Of a stretch of 64,000 nt of DNA, positions 11,825 through 26,143 are shown piece by piece. The number at the start of each line of letters is the position of its first letter. The first letter of the stretch is position 1. A model generated the notes under the pieces. That model saw nothing but the letters and a program-made list of their open reading frames with translations. It was not told the origin of the DNA and made no database searches. Position numbers and translations under genes: made by a program. The stretch is from Tilletiopsis washingtonensis (Eukaryota; Basidiomycota; Exobasidiomycetes; Entylomatales): assembly GCF_003144115.1 (NCBI RefSeq), contig NW_020312009.1:1-64000 (forward strand), in the 5' to 3' direction.

Positions 11825-12130
11825 TCGTCACCTGATTCCCGGCTCCGTCACCCCACTCATCATCTGTACCACCTGCATCTGCTACCTCACTGAACCACTC
11901 ATTGCGTGTCACGCTCCTGGCCTCGCCTTTCGGGGCTCACGCAGTACCTGACCGCCATCCGCAGACCCTCAGCAGCGCGGCAACACGCTCGGCACGGGGA
12001 ACTCGATCTTTTGGAGGAGTCTGGAGCAGACGGCACGGCGAGATACAGAGGAACACAAGAGGCGGGGCAGCGTGACAGACGAGCGATCCAGGGTGGGGGT
12101 ATGCAGGCAGGAGAAGAAGGCAAGGCGCGC
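11825..12130. other. Convergent intergenic spacer
   Basis: This 306-bp interval holds the 3' ends of the Doa10 gene (+) and the amino-acid transporter gene (-). Nothing beyond presumed untranslated regions was seen. Confidence 0.6.
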
Positions 12131-13803
12131 TCAGATGGCCAGGTTGGCGCACGCAAAGGCGGGGCGCACGGCGCCGGCGTAGTCCTCGCGGATCGCCTCG
12201 ACGGCCGCGTACACGCCGGGGCCGAGGAGGAAGAGACCCATGACCATGATGATGGCGTGCGCAACGGTGATGAGCGTGCGCAGCTTGCTCGTGAAGAAGC
12301 GGCCCTTGAAGAGCTGGTAGTAGGCAATGGCCCAGAAGATGAAGCCGTACTGCGAGTCGAAGACACTGCCGAGCAGCGAGAGGAAGTCGCCCATCGACGG
12401 GATCGTCGAGCCGAAGATGAAGGCAACCGCCCAGAAGGCCGTCACGATGGCGCCCCACACGCCCCAGCCGACGACGGTGTTCGAGTGCTGGTGGCGCGAG
12501 TTGGCCAGCACGCGCTGGAACACGTACTTCGCCGAGACGTTCGAGTAGATCACGCCGATAACAATCGTCGGCACGAGAACCGGGGCGAAGGAAATCTTCT
12601 TGTAGAGCGTCTCGAGCGAGCCAAACGCCGGCGCCTCGGCGTACTGGCCGAGGTATGCGTAGCCCACGACGGCCGGCACGATGAAGAGGCAGAACGACGC
12701 GCCGGCAAGGGCCGCGAGGGCCTTGGGGAAGTCCTGCGGGCGGCGCATCTCGTTGATAAACGTCGGGAAGAGAATCTGGGGGATCCAGAGGAAGCTGATG
12801 TTGAGCACGGCGTTGAGGCACTGGATCCACGTGGTGCCCTCGACGGGGAAGATGCTCGTCTTGACGGCCGCGCCCATCTCGGGCCACTCGCCGCCGTAGC
12901 CCGACGCCGGGTGGTCCTCGATGCCGGCGAAGACGAGCTGGAGCACGATAGCGACAAACATACATGCCGCAGAGACCGTGCACATATGGGAGACATGGTG
13001 TAGAGTACGCGGGAGGCTTTGTTTTGGGTCAGAGCATGTTTACACTGGGGTCAGAGGCTTTTTCAGCTTCTTTGCTCACCTCAGCACAATCGAGGCAATC
13101 GTCACGATGACGGAGAAGTAGACGGTGCACATGGCGTGGTTGCTGAGCGTGTTGAGGATCTTGGCGCCGGTCAGGACGTGAAAGCCGGCAAGCATCGAGT
13201 TGTTGGCAAGGAGCATGATGCCCGTGAACTCGTAGGCGAGGCGCGAGCCGCCGAAGAGCAGGCGGCCAATGTCGCAGATGTCGCGCACCTTGGGGTTGCG
13301 CATCATGAACTGCCAGAGCGTGTAGCTCGTGAGCCAGAAGATGGCGCCGCTGAGGAATGTCGTGATGAGGCCGGGGATCCAGCCGAGGACCTTGAAGCTC
13401 CACGCCTGCGCCATGATGGCCAGGCACACCTGGTCGCCGAAGAGCAGCACGGCCGTCTTCTGCCAGCTCATCGTGCGCAGCTTGATCTGTGGGAGCGGAG
13501 GGGTGAGCTGGGGGGAACATGGCGCGGCGAAGCGAGGTCGCCCGGGCACTCCGGCTCGACCACATCGAGGCCTCTGCCCGGCACACTCGCGCAGACACAT
13601 CGAGGCCTCCGCCCGGCACACTCGTGCAAACTCACGTCGTGGTCCTCCTCCTCCTTGACGAGGTCCTCGAAGGCCTGGTCCACCTCGGTCACGGTGACGT
13701 CGACCTCGTGCACGCTCTTGTCGTCGGCAAACGCCGGCGGCTTGTCGTCGGCGCCGTAGCTGGCGGTGCGCCCGGAGCGCGGCAGCTCGTTGATGTAGGA
13801 CAT
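12131..13803 (-). CDS. AAAP-family neutral amino-acid transporter (Mtr-like)
   Basis: Three exons, 13803-13636, 13486-13080 and 13016-12131, encode 486 residues. The first 56 residues are a hydrophilic, acidic cytosolic tail (MSYINELPRSGRTASYGADD). The rest is about eleven membrane spans of the Aa_trans fold, with family strings such as MAQAWSFKVLGWIPGLITTF, WLTSYTLWQFMMRNP, LANNSMLAGFHVLTGAK and, across the second splice, SLPRTLHHVSHM. These match the fungal N amino-acid transport system protein (Neurospora mtr), a plasma-membrane proton symporter for neutral amino acids; substrate is inferred. The second acceptor is AAAG rather than CAG. The first intron is unusually long (149 nt) because it carries a 35-nt tandem duplication. 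Confidence 0.9.
13561..13630. repeat. 35-nt minisatellite (two units) within the transporter intron
   Basis: Two adjacent 35-nt units (13561-13595 and 13596-13630), each starting cacatcgaggcct, differ at a few positions. A shorter relative (gcccgggcactccgg) lies just upstream near 13540. They lie inside intron 1 of the minus-strand transporter gene except that the right edge abuts the donor site at 13635. The duplication explains why this intron is about three times the local norm. Confidence 0.85.
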
Positions 13804-15780
13804 CTTGCGTGTGTGTGGGAGGGAGGGGTCGGAGTGGGTTGCTTGTGGGGGGTCCGAGTGGCTGCACCCGCCGCTTCTTAAGCTGTCTGCGCAGGCGCCT
13901 CGATGCAGTTATCGCGCTCCGGTGCACGCGAGCCACTTCGCTGGCACGCCTCTGCACACTGATCGCCTGCCTGCGGCCGTCCGTTGCGCTGAAGCGCCCC
14001 TCAAAGTGCTGCCTCTTCCGTCATGCGAACTATGGCGTGTGTTCCTGGCCCGCACGGAGAGATGGACGGCGTGCTGCGTCGACGGCGCGCGGGCGGAGGA
14101 GGAGGAGGCAGCGAGCGGGAGATCAATCGTCTCAGGGCCGGCGTGCGTATGCCCGAGGCCGAGTTGTGCTCTGGTGCTGCGCGCTGCGACACAGGGTGCA
14201 GCGGCAGCACAGCAGCGGCATCCAGCTTTCAGGGTCGGGCGACGAGTGCGTGAGCATGTGCCCCCCGTGGGCGCAGCACGAGGGGGATCGCCGCTGCTGA
14301 CAGGCCGGCCGTGGGCCGCTTGGGCGGCCGCGCTGCATCTAGAACTGCGCGCTGTGGCTTGCCCGTCACCGCACGCTAAGGCGAGCGGCGGGCGCAGAGG
14401 GGCGGCGCGGTGCGTGAGAACGAGGCAGCGGAGCAGCAGCAGGCAGGGGGCATGGCGAGGGAGGGATGGCGTGCTCCTCGCGCGGGAAGCTGGACCCTCG
14501 ACGACGGCCGCGGGCGGCGGGCGGCACTCGCCGTGTGCCGGCGGCGGCGTGGCGCAAAATGGCCTCTGCTCGGCCCGCCGCTCGGGAGCCGCTGGCAGCG
14601 CAGGACAGCATCCGCACAGCGGCACCGCAGCTGCAGCTGAGGCGGGGCGGCGGCTCTGACCGGCGGCTGCGCTGCACTGCCGCCCGCACCGCCGGCGCAC
14701 GCCAGCTCTGCATCTCACTGCCCTGCGGCGCGGTGCATGCGGCGAGAGAGAGGCACGCAGCACCGCGACGGCGGACGCGAAGGCGGCGGCGGCGGATGCG
14801 GACGGCGGACGCCTCGCGGCAACCCTCGGCGCCAGGCTTGCACCGCCCCCTTCGCTGCTTGCATGCAGCGGCTGCTGCTGATCAAGCTCACAGCGCAGCA
14901 GGTGCTCTGTTCGAGGCCCCCGCTGCTGCGCTGGATATCGAATATCGCGAGCAGAGAGAGGTGATGCGCCACCGCGCGCCGAGGACGCGCGTCGCCGGCG
15001 CAGGGTTGTGTTTTCGGAGGCCGAAGTCCAGACGCCAGACGCCCCCACTTGCCACACTCCGCCCGAGGCACGGGAGTGGGCCTCGTCAACAACGCGCGGC
15101 AGAGCACGCCATGCCCCGCGGCCGCCGTCGACGAGGCAGAGGACGTCCCTCGCTTGCAGCCGGATGCCGGCTGGCGGATGCCCAAGCAGCGCTGTTGAAT
15201 GCTCCCCGCGGCGGCCGACTCGAACTGCGCTCTGAGCAGGCCGCTCATGTGAGCTTCCTGGGGTACCCGCGAGGCGCTCAAAATTGCAACCCTGGCGGCA
15301 GGAGAAGCGTCCAGGTGTGCCGCTTAACACCCATGAGGCCCGGGAGACGACTCGGAGGGAAACAGGACCCATGGCCGGCGCGCGAGGCTCGACAAGCTGC
15401 AGCTGCGTTTGCCGCACGTGAGAATGCGACGGCGGGGGTGGCTGTGACAGGCGAGGCAAGCAGCGGTGCAGCAGAGCAGCACATCCCGACGTCAAAGCGC
15501 AGGGTGCAGCTTCTCCAGGCCAGCCGAGAAGGGGAAGCGGGAGCGGGGGCCAAGGCAGGTCACACGAGCTGCGAGCGCGACGGCGGTCAAGGCGGACGCG
15601 TTCGTCCGCCTTGGGCGCGTGAGCGGTGCCAGCCTCCGCGGCACGTGACGCATACGCCAGGCTGATCGCGCCGCGCGCCGCGGGGGCCAGGCACAGCGCT
15701 GCCCGTGCCCTCCGGCAGCGCTCCCTCCACCACTCCCCTCGCCCGCGCAGCCGCAGCATCCCCTCTGCACGGCGCCCACC
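13804..15780. other. Long divergent intergenic region
   Basis: Almost 2 kb separates the start codons of the transporter (-) and Cef1 (+) genes. Long open frames exist on both strands (for example 13909-15759 minus), but their translations are Arg/Ala/Pro-rich, lack any recognisable domain and overlap each other, as expected by chance at this GC content. No RNA gene or repeat was identified. The stretch just before 15781 is CA/CT-rich and is probably the Cef1 leader. Confidence 0.5.
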
Positions 15781-18699
<2,919 letters not shown>

Positions 18700-19177
18700 T
18701 CCCTTCATACCCCCCACGCACACATCGCACACGCCGAGCAGCAATCTACACATCCCACGAGCATCGTGCGCGAGGCCGGCGGGACATGTGCGTTGAGAAT
18801 GAGAGGCGGGAATGATGGGCGTGAGGTGTACAGACGATGGTGCGCTTCCTAGAGAGGGGTCAGAGCGCGTGCTTTGGGCGGGGGTCATCATCGTGCAGCG
18901 CGAGTCGAAGAGCAGTGCAGGAAGCGGGTGCGAGAAGAAGCGGTGGTGTTGCGCCGGGTCGCTGTGCGGGACCAGCCCGGAGCGGAAGCACGAGGAAGCA
19001 GGGCCATGGCTGAGCGGAAGCCGCGGGAGTATGAGGCCGTGAGAGCGGCCGAGACTAGAGTCCTGTTGTGTCGAGGCGGAGTGGGCGGAGTGGTGCTGGG
19101 CAGGAGTCGAGGCGTTGCGGCCAAGCAGCGTGGGAGTGCTTGGCGGCTCGAAGATGCAGGCACGGCTTGTATGGCGC
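18700..19177. other. Convergent intergenic spacer
   Basis: This 478-bp interval lies between the stop codons of Cef1 (+) and the zinc-finger gene (-). It should hold both 3' untranslated regions. No coding-like or structured element was seen. Confidence 0.55.
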
Positions 19178-22154
19178 CTACGAGTCGTCGCCGTTGAGAA
19201 GCGTAGCGAAGCCGCGCCGCATGCCGGACGTGGCAGCATCGCGCTCCGCCTCGGCCTCCGCGATGACATCCTCCGTGTCGTCCGACGGCGGCAGAGTGCC
19301 GCTGCTGTCGCTGCGCGGCAGGATGCGTGCGCCAGAGTTCGGCGGCGCCTTGGCAGGCAGCGCAAAGGCCTGCATGCGGGCGTGCGCCACCGAGCTCGGC
19401 GATGTGTTCGGGCCGCCCGACGCACGCAGTGCAGCCAGCGCAGCGGCGCCATCATCCTCGTCTGCGTCGACGGACGAGCCGGAGAAGCGCCGCTCGCGCG
19501 CCAGCTGGTAGCGTGCGCCGAGCGACGGCGCCATGGCGCCGTGGGCGTATTGCTGCTGCTGCTGTTGCTGGGCGGCATTGGCAAAGGCGTTGGACGACCA
19601 TGCGGGCGAGACGAACGCGCGGGAGCCAGGCTCGAAGGCCGAGCGCGAGAGTGGCGGGTGTCCATCGCGGCTGCCTCCGCGCGGCGAGAGGAGCGACGCA
19701 GCGGAAGCGCCCGCAGCATTGCCGCCGCCAAAGGAGGTCGCAGCGGGCGCCGAGGCGCCATAGTAAGCCGCGCTCGACGGCGCTCCCATGCTGCCCGCAC
19801 TGCTGCTGCCGCCCTGCGACGGCGTCGAGTACATGCCGGCGGCGCTGTTGGCGCGCGCCAGGCTGCCGCTCGACGACGCCGAGGCGTTGCTCATCGTGCG
19901 CACGCGCGCGTCCTCCTCGGCATGCTCCGGCAGGCCGGCACTGCCCGTGCTGCCCTGGTGGTGGCCCTTTTGGTGGCGCCGCAGATTCGACTGCACGCTG
20001 AAGCTGCGTCCACAGCCGGGCTCGTGGCACACGAACGGCTTCTCGCCGGTGTGTCTGGAGACGGCGCGCGTCAGTCTTGCAGAGAGCGTTCACGCAGCTG
20101 CGACACTTACGAGTGATGATGGATGCGCAGACTGCTCGGGCGCGAGAAGCGCTTGCCGCACCAAGAGCATTCATACTTGGCGCCGCCTGCAGCGATCATG
20201 CCACCGCCGTGCGCAGACGCCAGCACGCCCGACGCGGAGGCGCCAGCGCTCGATGTCGGTCGGCTGGCCAGTGCAGCCAGCGAGGCGGCGGCACCGTCGG
20301 TGGAGGTGCTCTTCTGCATGGCCGCGCCATGTGCCGGCTCATCGACGTCCATCTCCTCGTCCCTGCGTCCGTATGCTGTCCCAGCCGGCAGCGGAGCGAT
20401 GGGCCGCGAGGCGCCTGCGTTGAGACTCGTGCCGAGCGTCTGTGCGCGCTGCCGCGGCGGCACCACGCTCACGTCGGCCGCGGCGTCAGCCAGCGACGCA
20501 AGTCCGTCCGAGAAGCCATCGCCGATGCGTTGCTGCTCGGAGTACGTGCGTGCATGCAGCATGGGCGCGCCGCCAGCCGGGCCTGCAGTGCCGCCAAACT
20601 GCCAGAGACTGTGGTGCCGCGGCCGTGCGCTGTCGCCGCGCGGAAAGGCCTGCGGGGCGCCGTAGGGCGCACTCGTGGCGTGGGCAGCATCGATGCTGTC
20701 GAGCGTCGACGTGCGGCTGTGCCAGCCGACGCTCGAGGCGCCGCGCGGGCTGTGTAGCGCGGCCGTGGAGTCGCTGTGCGGACTTGCACTCCACGACTGC
20801 GAGTGCTGGTGGTGCCCGTAGGACGAAGGGCCGTAGCTGCCTGCATATGCGGGCGGCGCGAATGGCGGACCAGCACGCACGTGGCTGCCGCCCTCCAGCG
20901 AGCCGTTGCGCGTGCGCGCCTCGCCGTCGGACGTGAACGACGTCGTGCTCGCCGAGCTCGAGAGCGAAGGCAGCGACCCCGAGTACGCCGTGCCCGCCTC
21001 GTACATGTGCCGCGCAGAGGGCGGCAGGCGCCGGCCTGCGGCGTTCATCTGCGCGGTGGGAGTGGTCGGACTGTCGGGAGTGGAGCCTCGCCGCCGCAAA
21101 GCAGAGCCCGCCTCTGCAGCGGCAGCGGCCGCCCGGCCCACGGCGCGCGGCGTGCCATGCACTCCTCGGCGCGGCGTCGGCTCGGCGGGACCCTCGACTG
21201 CAGCAGAGGGCAGCCCTGCCGGCTCGTCGAGGGCGCCGAGCGTGTGCCGCCGCCGTCCGCTGCTGGGAGCGCCGCTGCTCGACAGGCCAGGCGACGGCGA
21301 GCCGCCTGCGCGCTCAGTCTGCGCGATGCTGCGCTTGCCGCGCGCCGTCGCGGGCGGCGGCGGCGAGGGCCGAGCGTCGTGTGCATCGGCGCCACGCACG
21401 GGCGATGGCGGCACGAGGAACATCGGGCTGGGATCGGAGAGCGAGACGGCGTGGCTGAGCGGCGACATGGGCCGCGCAGCCCCCGGCGCAGCGTGCGGCA
21501 TGCCGACGCCGGCGCTGGATGCATGGCGCGTGCGGCCGGCCGAGCGCGGCGAGCCGCGCAGCGACGACGTGGGCGGTGCGGCAGCAGCCATGCTGGCTGA
21601 TGCTGCGCTGCTGCCGCTGCTGCCCGTGGAGGAGTAGTGGCGCTCGCGGCGCGGACCCCATGCCAGCGGCGCCTCCATGCTGCCGCCGCCGTCGCTGGGC
21701 GCAGCACGCGGAGCAGGCGGCGCAAAGGCGAAGCTGCTGTGCAGCGGTGCGCCGGCGTAGGGCGCACGTACGGACTGCAGGTTGTCTGTGGCGGCCAAGT
21801 CAGCACCAGGGAGCATTGCGCTCGATGCAGCGCCGGCTGGACGCTGGGCGGCGCGAGGGCCTTGCGCGCTGCCCATCCGCGCGCGCCGGACGCCCTCCTC
21901 GCCAGAGGCCACGGACAGCACTCACCGCCACGCTCGAGGCCAAAGAGATGCTTGATGCTCGGCAGCGCGCCCGGCTCGGCGCCTGCCGCACCCGGCTGCT
22001 GCGGCTGCGACGGCGAGCCGGGCGCCGCGGCGGCCTGTGCTGCTGCGGCGGCGGCACGGCGCGAGGGCGACGACTGCGGAAAGGGGATGCCGCCGCCGGC
22101 AGCGTCGCGCGCATCGCTGCCGCGGGCATCGGCAGCAGCGAAGCGCGCCGTCAT
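19178..22154 (-). CDS. C2H2 zinc-finger transcription regulator (two fingers)
   Basis: Three exons, 22154-21926, 21785-20111 and 20054-19178, encode 926 residues. Two tandem classical fingers are split by the last intron: finger 1 has C616, C619, H632 and H636, the linker is HTGEKPF, and finger 2 has C644, C649, H662 and H666 (CGRSFSVQSNLRRH). This pair is common in fungal DNA-binding regulators; no target can be named. The rest is low-complexity Ser/Ala/Pro/Gly sequence with a short poly-Gln run near the C-terminus. Exon 1 ends with LPSIKHLFGLER, a short hydrophobic motif that could bind a partner. The first intron (140 nt) is chosen because a CTGAC branch point and CCACAG acceptor restore phase. 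Confidence 0.82.
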
Positions 22155-23740
22155 GGTGACGGCGGATGGGAAGGAGGTGCCGAGAGGCAGGAGCTAAGGG
22201 CGAAGAGGCGCAGCAGGTGGATGCGCGAGGCGCCGCCGCAGCAGCTGCCGTCTGGAGCGCAGCAGACGGCGCGGCGCAAATGGAGTGCGCAGAGGGGTCG
22301 TGAGGTGCGTGGGCGGCGGCAGCGTAAGTGCAAGGGACGAGACCGAGCCGGACGGCGTGAGTGCGAGGCAGGAAGAGGAGACGGCGACGAAGGGAGCAGC
22401 AGCGGATGGCTGAGGCTGCGTCTGCTGCACGGCAGCGGCTGCAGCTGCTGCGCCAGCATCTCGTCACGCCGCCCGCCTCTGCCGCTGCCGCGGCACTCCC
22501 GCGCCGGCGCGGCGCGTCTGCAACGCTGCAAGGCATCTGCCGCTCTTCTGCTGCTGTGCTGATCTGCCGCTGCGCCTCTGCTGCGCCTCCTGATCATCGC
22601 CCATCGCGGGTCCGCGCCTGCAGCTCGTGTGCCTTCAACGCGAGCACGGCGCGTCTGCGCTGTGGCGCTTGTGACGTTCTCGCTCGGCGTGGGCGTGTGC
22701 CGTGCCGGTGCTGCTCCCTCGCCTCCAGCCTCCGCCTTCCCGGTGCCTCGCGCATCAAAGCTGCGCTGCGGCGCTGCGCCAATCCAAGCAGCGCAGGGCA
22801 GGGCAGAGCGTCGCAGTGGCAGCATCTCGCCGTGCCGTCACTTGTCAAGGCGACGGCCGCCCGCGTCCCGTCGCAGCGAGGTGCAATCTGCCCCGCAGCC
22901 CAATCAAATGCGAGCACTAATGAGCGGCACAGAGTGCGGCAGGAGGTGGAGCGTGTGAACGCACGACGCGGTGCAGGCAGGCACGCAGGCAGCACCAGGC
23001 TGAGGTGCAAGCGACGGATTGCGCTGGCCCTTCTGCAGCGGCGAGCATCGGGAGGAAGTCCAGAGTGATCGGCGCGGTGCGGCGTGGTAGCCGGCCGTGC
23101 GAGTAGGGCGATCACCTCCGTGCTGAGCCCCTGCATCTTGCAGCATCTGCCATCAGGCACAGATGCCGCATCGAACACCCGGCACAGAGGCAGCGAGCCT
23201 TCGAAGGATCGGCAGACGATCGCCTCGCCCGGCGTCGGCGTGGCCTTTCGAAGCCTCGAAGGGGCGGTGCAGCGGGCATGCGCGTTCCGCGGCCTCGTCT
23301 TCGCGCGCGGCGCGCCGGATGCCAAGCAGCGCGCGCTGACAAGAGGCCTCTCATGCGTGTGCTCGCTGCGACCTCGCCGATCAGGCCTGCGCCTCGAGGC
23401 GGGCCGTCTGCGAGAGGCGCGAGAGAAGCTGCAAGCACGATTGCATGCTGCGGCCAAGCACCGCGCCGCACCGCACATGCCAGCGGCCGTCCGAGCGGCG
23501 GCGGCCTCTCCTTTGGCGCCGGCCCGGGCGGTCTCTGTTCCCACGCTCCAGATCCAGCAGAGGGCGGCCGCGGGGCAAGGTGGCATGCAGGGGCTGTGCG
23601 CGCGCGGGTGCGCTGCCGGCCGGCTGGCGCCATCCGACGGGCCGCGGCGGCGGCGAGGTGCGCCAAATAGCACGACGAGCAGCGCGAGGCCCGCTGCGGC
23701 TGACGCTGCTGCCTCCCAACCACCTCCATCCCGCACCCTC
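22155..23740. other. Divergent intergenic region between zinc-finger and DUF2985 genes
   Basis: This 1.6-kb region must contain both promoters. A small cluster of palindromic or half-palindromic TTCGAA/CTCGAAGG sites lies at 23200-23262, about 0.5 kb upstream of the DUF2985 start. No gene was recognised; overlapping open frames look like chance. Confidence 0.5.
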
Positions 23741-25781
23741 ATGTCCGCTCCCTCGCCCAGCCGCGCACCAGCCGTGCGCGTGCGGCGCCGCAGCAGCGCC
23801 AGCGAGCTGCCCGCGCCGCGCACGCGCCCGGCGTCGCAGCCGCCGCAGCACGACGCCGCCGCGCGCGCCCGCGCCGACGACGTGCTGGCGCGCGAGGTCG
23901 GCGGCCGCGCCTCGCTGCAGCTGCATCTGCCCTGGCAGCACCACGAGCAAGGCACCGGCGCTGCGTCCCGCACGCGCCCACGCGGCAGCGTCGTCGAGTC
24001 GCTGGCGCGCCGCCATCGCGCCGCCGTCGAGCGCCGCGAGGAGCAGCGCCGCGTGCGCCGCCTGCGCCGCTTCGACGGCCTGGGCGCCATCGCCGAGGGC
24101 GCCACGCCCAACGAGAGTGCCGCCGCTGCTGCTGCTGCTCCGTCGGTGACTCCTGCGCCGCTTGCACCGCCCACCTCGCCGCCGCGCCGCCGCACGTCCG
24201 TCTCGACGCGCGCCAGCAGCGAGCCGCGCGGGCCCGACGAGCACTCGTGGGAGGCCGTCGAGGTGCTCGACGTCGTCGATGCGCGCGTCAGCACCGTGGG
24301 CATGCTGGGCAGCATGGCGCGTGCCATCGTGCTGCCCGCCAGCATGGCGGGCGGCGAGCCGCTCATCGACCTGCCGACGCCCGAGGAGCGCGTCGCGGCG
24401 CGCCTCGACGACGAGCTGGAGCTGGGCGAGCCGCTGAAGCGCACCGCCAGCGACCACCTTGACGCCCACGTGCGTGCGCAGCTCGACAAGCGCCAGAGGC
24501 GCAAGGCGTGGGTCAAGAAGACGGCCGCAGGCATCTGGACGTTCATGAAGACGCCGCTCGGCATCGTCGTGTCCATCTACGGCTTCCTCGTCGTGTGCGT
24601 ACTGTTGCGAGCGGCGCGCTTCTCCGAGCTGACTGAGCTGGCCTCTTGCAGCTTCACGGGCGCTGCGCTCGTCATCTGCCTCTTCGGCTGGGTGCCGGGC
24701 AACAAGGATCTGCAGGTCGAGGCCTTTTCGCAGGCAATCAACGCGCTCTTCACCATCACCGGCGTCGGCCTCATCCCGTGGCGCGTGCGCGACACGTACC
24801 GCATCAGCCGCATCTGCCACTACCGCAACACGACGGCGCGGCTGCGGCGCGAGCGCGGCCTGCCGCCGCTGCGCGACTTCAATGACTTCAGCGCCGAGCG
24901 CGAGAAGCAGGCTGCAGCCGCCGTGCGCGAGCGCAAGCGTGCCAGCGAAGGCAGTGCGCCGTCGCACGGTGCTGAGAGCGACGAGGAAGATGCAGAGATC
25001 CAGCTGCCGGAGATTGAGATGGATGCAGAACACGTCCTGCGCCCCGACCAGGCACATCGCCTCACCGTGCTGCAGGACAAATTCGCAGAGAGTGCCACGT
25101 GGTATCGCTACGTCGAGACGAGCACACATCGCGCGTGAGTGCGCCAGCGAGGCTCGAGGCCGAGCAGCCGCGGCTGACTCTGCAGGACGCCAGCTTTCCC
25201 ATCGGCTGGGCCGTCAGCATCACGGCGCTCAACGTCGGCAACTCGGTGTTCCAGTGCGTCTGCTGCGGCGTCATCGTCGAGCTGCTGCTGACCAGGCTTC
25301 ACCACTACAGGTGCTGTCTCTGCGCTGCAATGTGGGGCTAGTGCGTCGCTGCATCCGTTGCTCGCTCAGTCTCTTCGCTGACCCGCTGCGCAGTGCTGGG
25401 CCCACAAAGTACAAGAGCCGGCCCGCATGGATGACGGCGCTCGGCATCGGTGCGTTGCGCATCTGCTTCACCCCCGAGAAAGCGACTGACGAGCATCATG
25501 CAGTCCTCTCCTTCTCGTGCGGCATCGGCGCAGCCGTGTGCATCGCGCTCGGCACCAAGCGCACCAAGAAGACGGCCGAGGTCGAGGCACGCCTGGAGCG
25601 CGCGTTCGAGCTCGAGGCACAAGAGCTGAGCGGCCAGCACGAGGCAGTCACGCCGAGCACCGAGGCTCCTCCCGCCATGTCGGCTGCGCCGGTCGATGCT
25701 GCGCCGCACACATCGGCTCCTGCTCCGGCGCTGGCGTCTGAGCAGCCTGGCGTCAGTGCGGCGCCAGAGACACGCCCATGA
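23741..25781 (+). CDS. DUF2985 family multi-pass membrane protein
   Basis: Six exons: 23741-24594, 24652-25134, 25194-25253, 25311-25340, 25394-25449 and 25504-25781, giving 586 residues. The first 255 residues are polar and disordered. The conserved part starts with KTPLGIVVSIYGFLVVFTGA (the splice at 24594/24652 falls inside this span), then NALFTITGVGLIPWRVRDTY, which is diagnostic for fungal DUF2985. The C-terminal exons assemble AFPIGWAVSITALNVGNS, FQCCLCAAMWGY and MTALGIVLSFSCGIGAAV, again matching the family. Function is unknown for the family; it is an integral membrane protein. Two of the introns (57 nt each) can be read through in frame, so naive models would insert residues into the membrane spans. 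The small exons were chosen because phase and family similarity agree. Confidence 0.88.
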
Positions 25782-26143
25782 CCTGCTCGCGCCTCGTCGC
25801 CATCTCGCCGTTGATCCCTAGAGCTCTCATCGTGTCACGTCTCTTATCACCCGGACCTGTACTTGGCTACGCGCCTTGGCTGTGCATCTATCCGTTACCT
25901 GCGAGCTTGCGAGCTTGCGATTGAGGACCGCACCAGTAGTGTGAAGCTCATAGAGCGAGGCGAGCAAGCGAGCTGCGCTGCCTGCACTGACACTGCGCTC
26001 GATGCCTGGCAGAGACGCCCGCACCTCAGTCGCAGCTCACCTGAGCCAGCACCTCACACAACGCTCGCACCGGATCCCAGCCATCGCATTAAGAGCCATC
26101 GCCGCGCCGCTGCCCGCACGACGGCATCCTGCACGCGTCCGCT
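25782..26143. other. Convergent intergenic spacer
   Basis: This 362-bp interval lies between the stop codons of the DUF2985 gene (+) and the LC8 gene (-). It contains a short GCGAGCTT tandem repeat (two and a half units, 25901-25920) and otherwise nothing recognisable. Confidence 0.55.

Noticed and set aside
13561-13630. CRISPR-like repeat
   Set aside because: Units are directly adjacent without spacers and lie in a fungal intron; this is a minisatellite.
13909-15759. Long open frame of over 600 codons on the minus strand, overlapping a nearly 400-codon frame on the plus strand
   Set aside because: Both translate to Arg/Ala/Pro/Ser-rich sequence without domains and they overlap; long stop-free frames are expected by chance at this GC content. 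Kept only as a low-interest finding.
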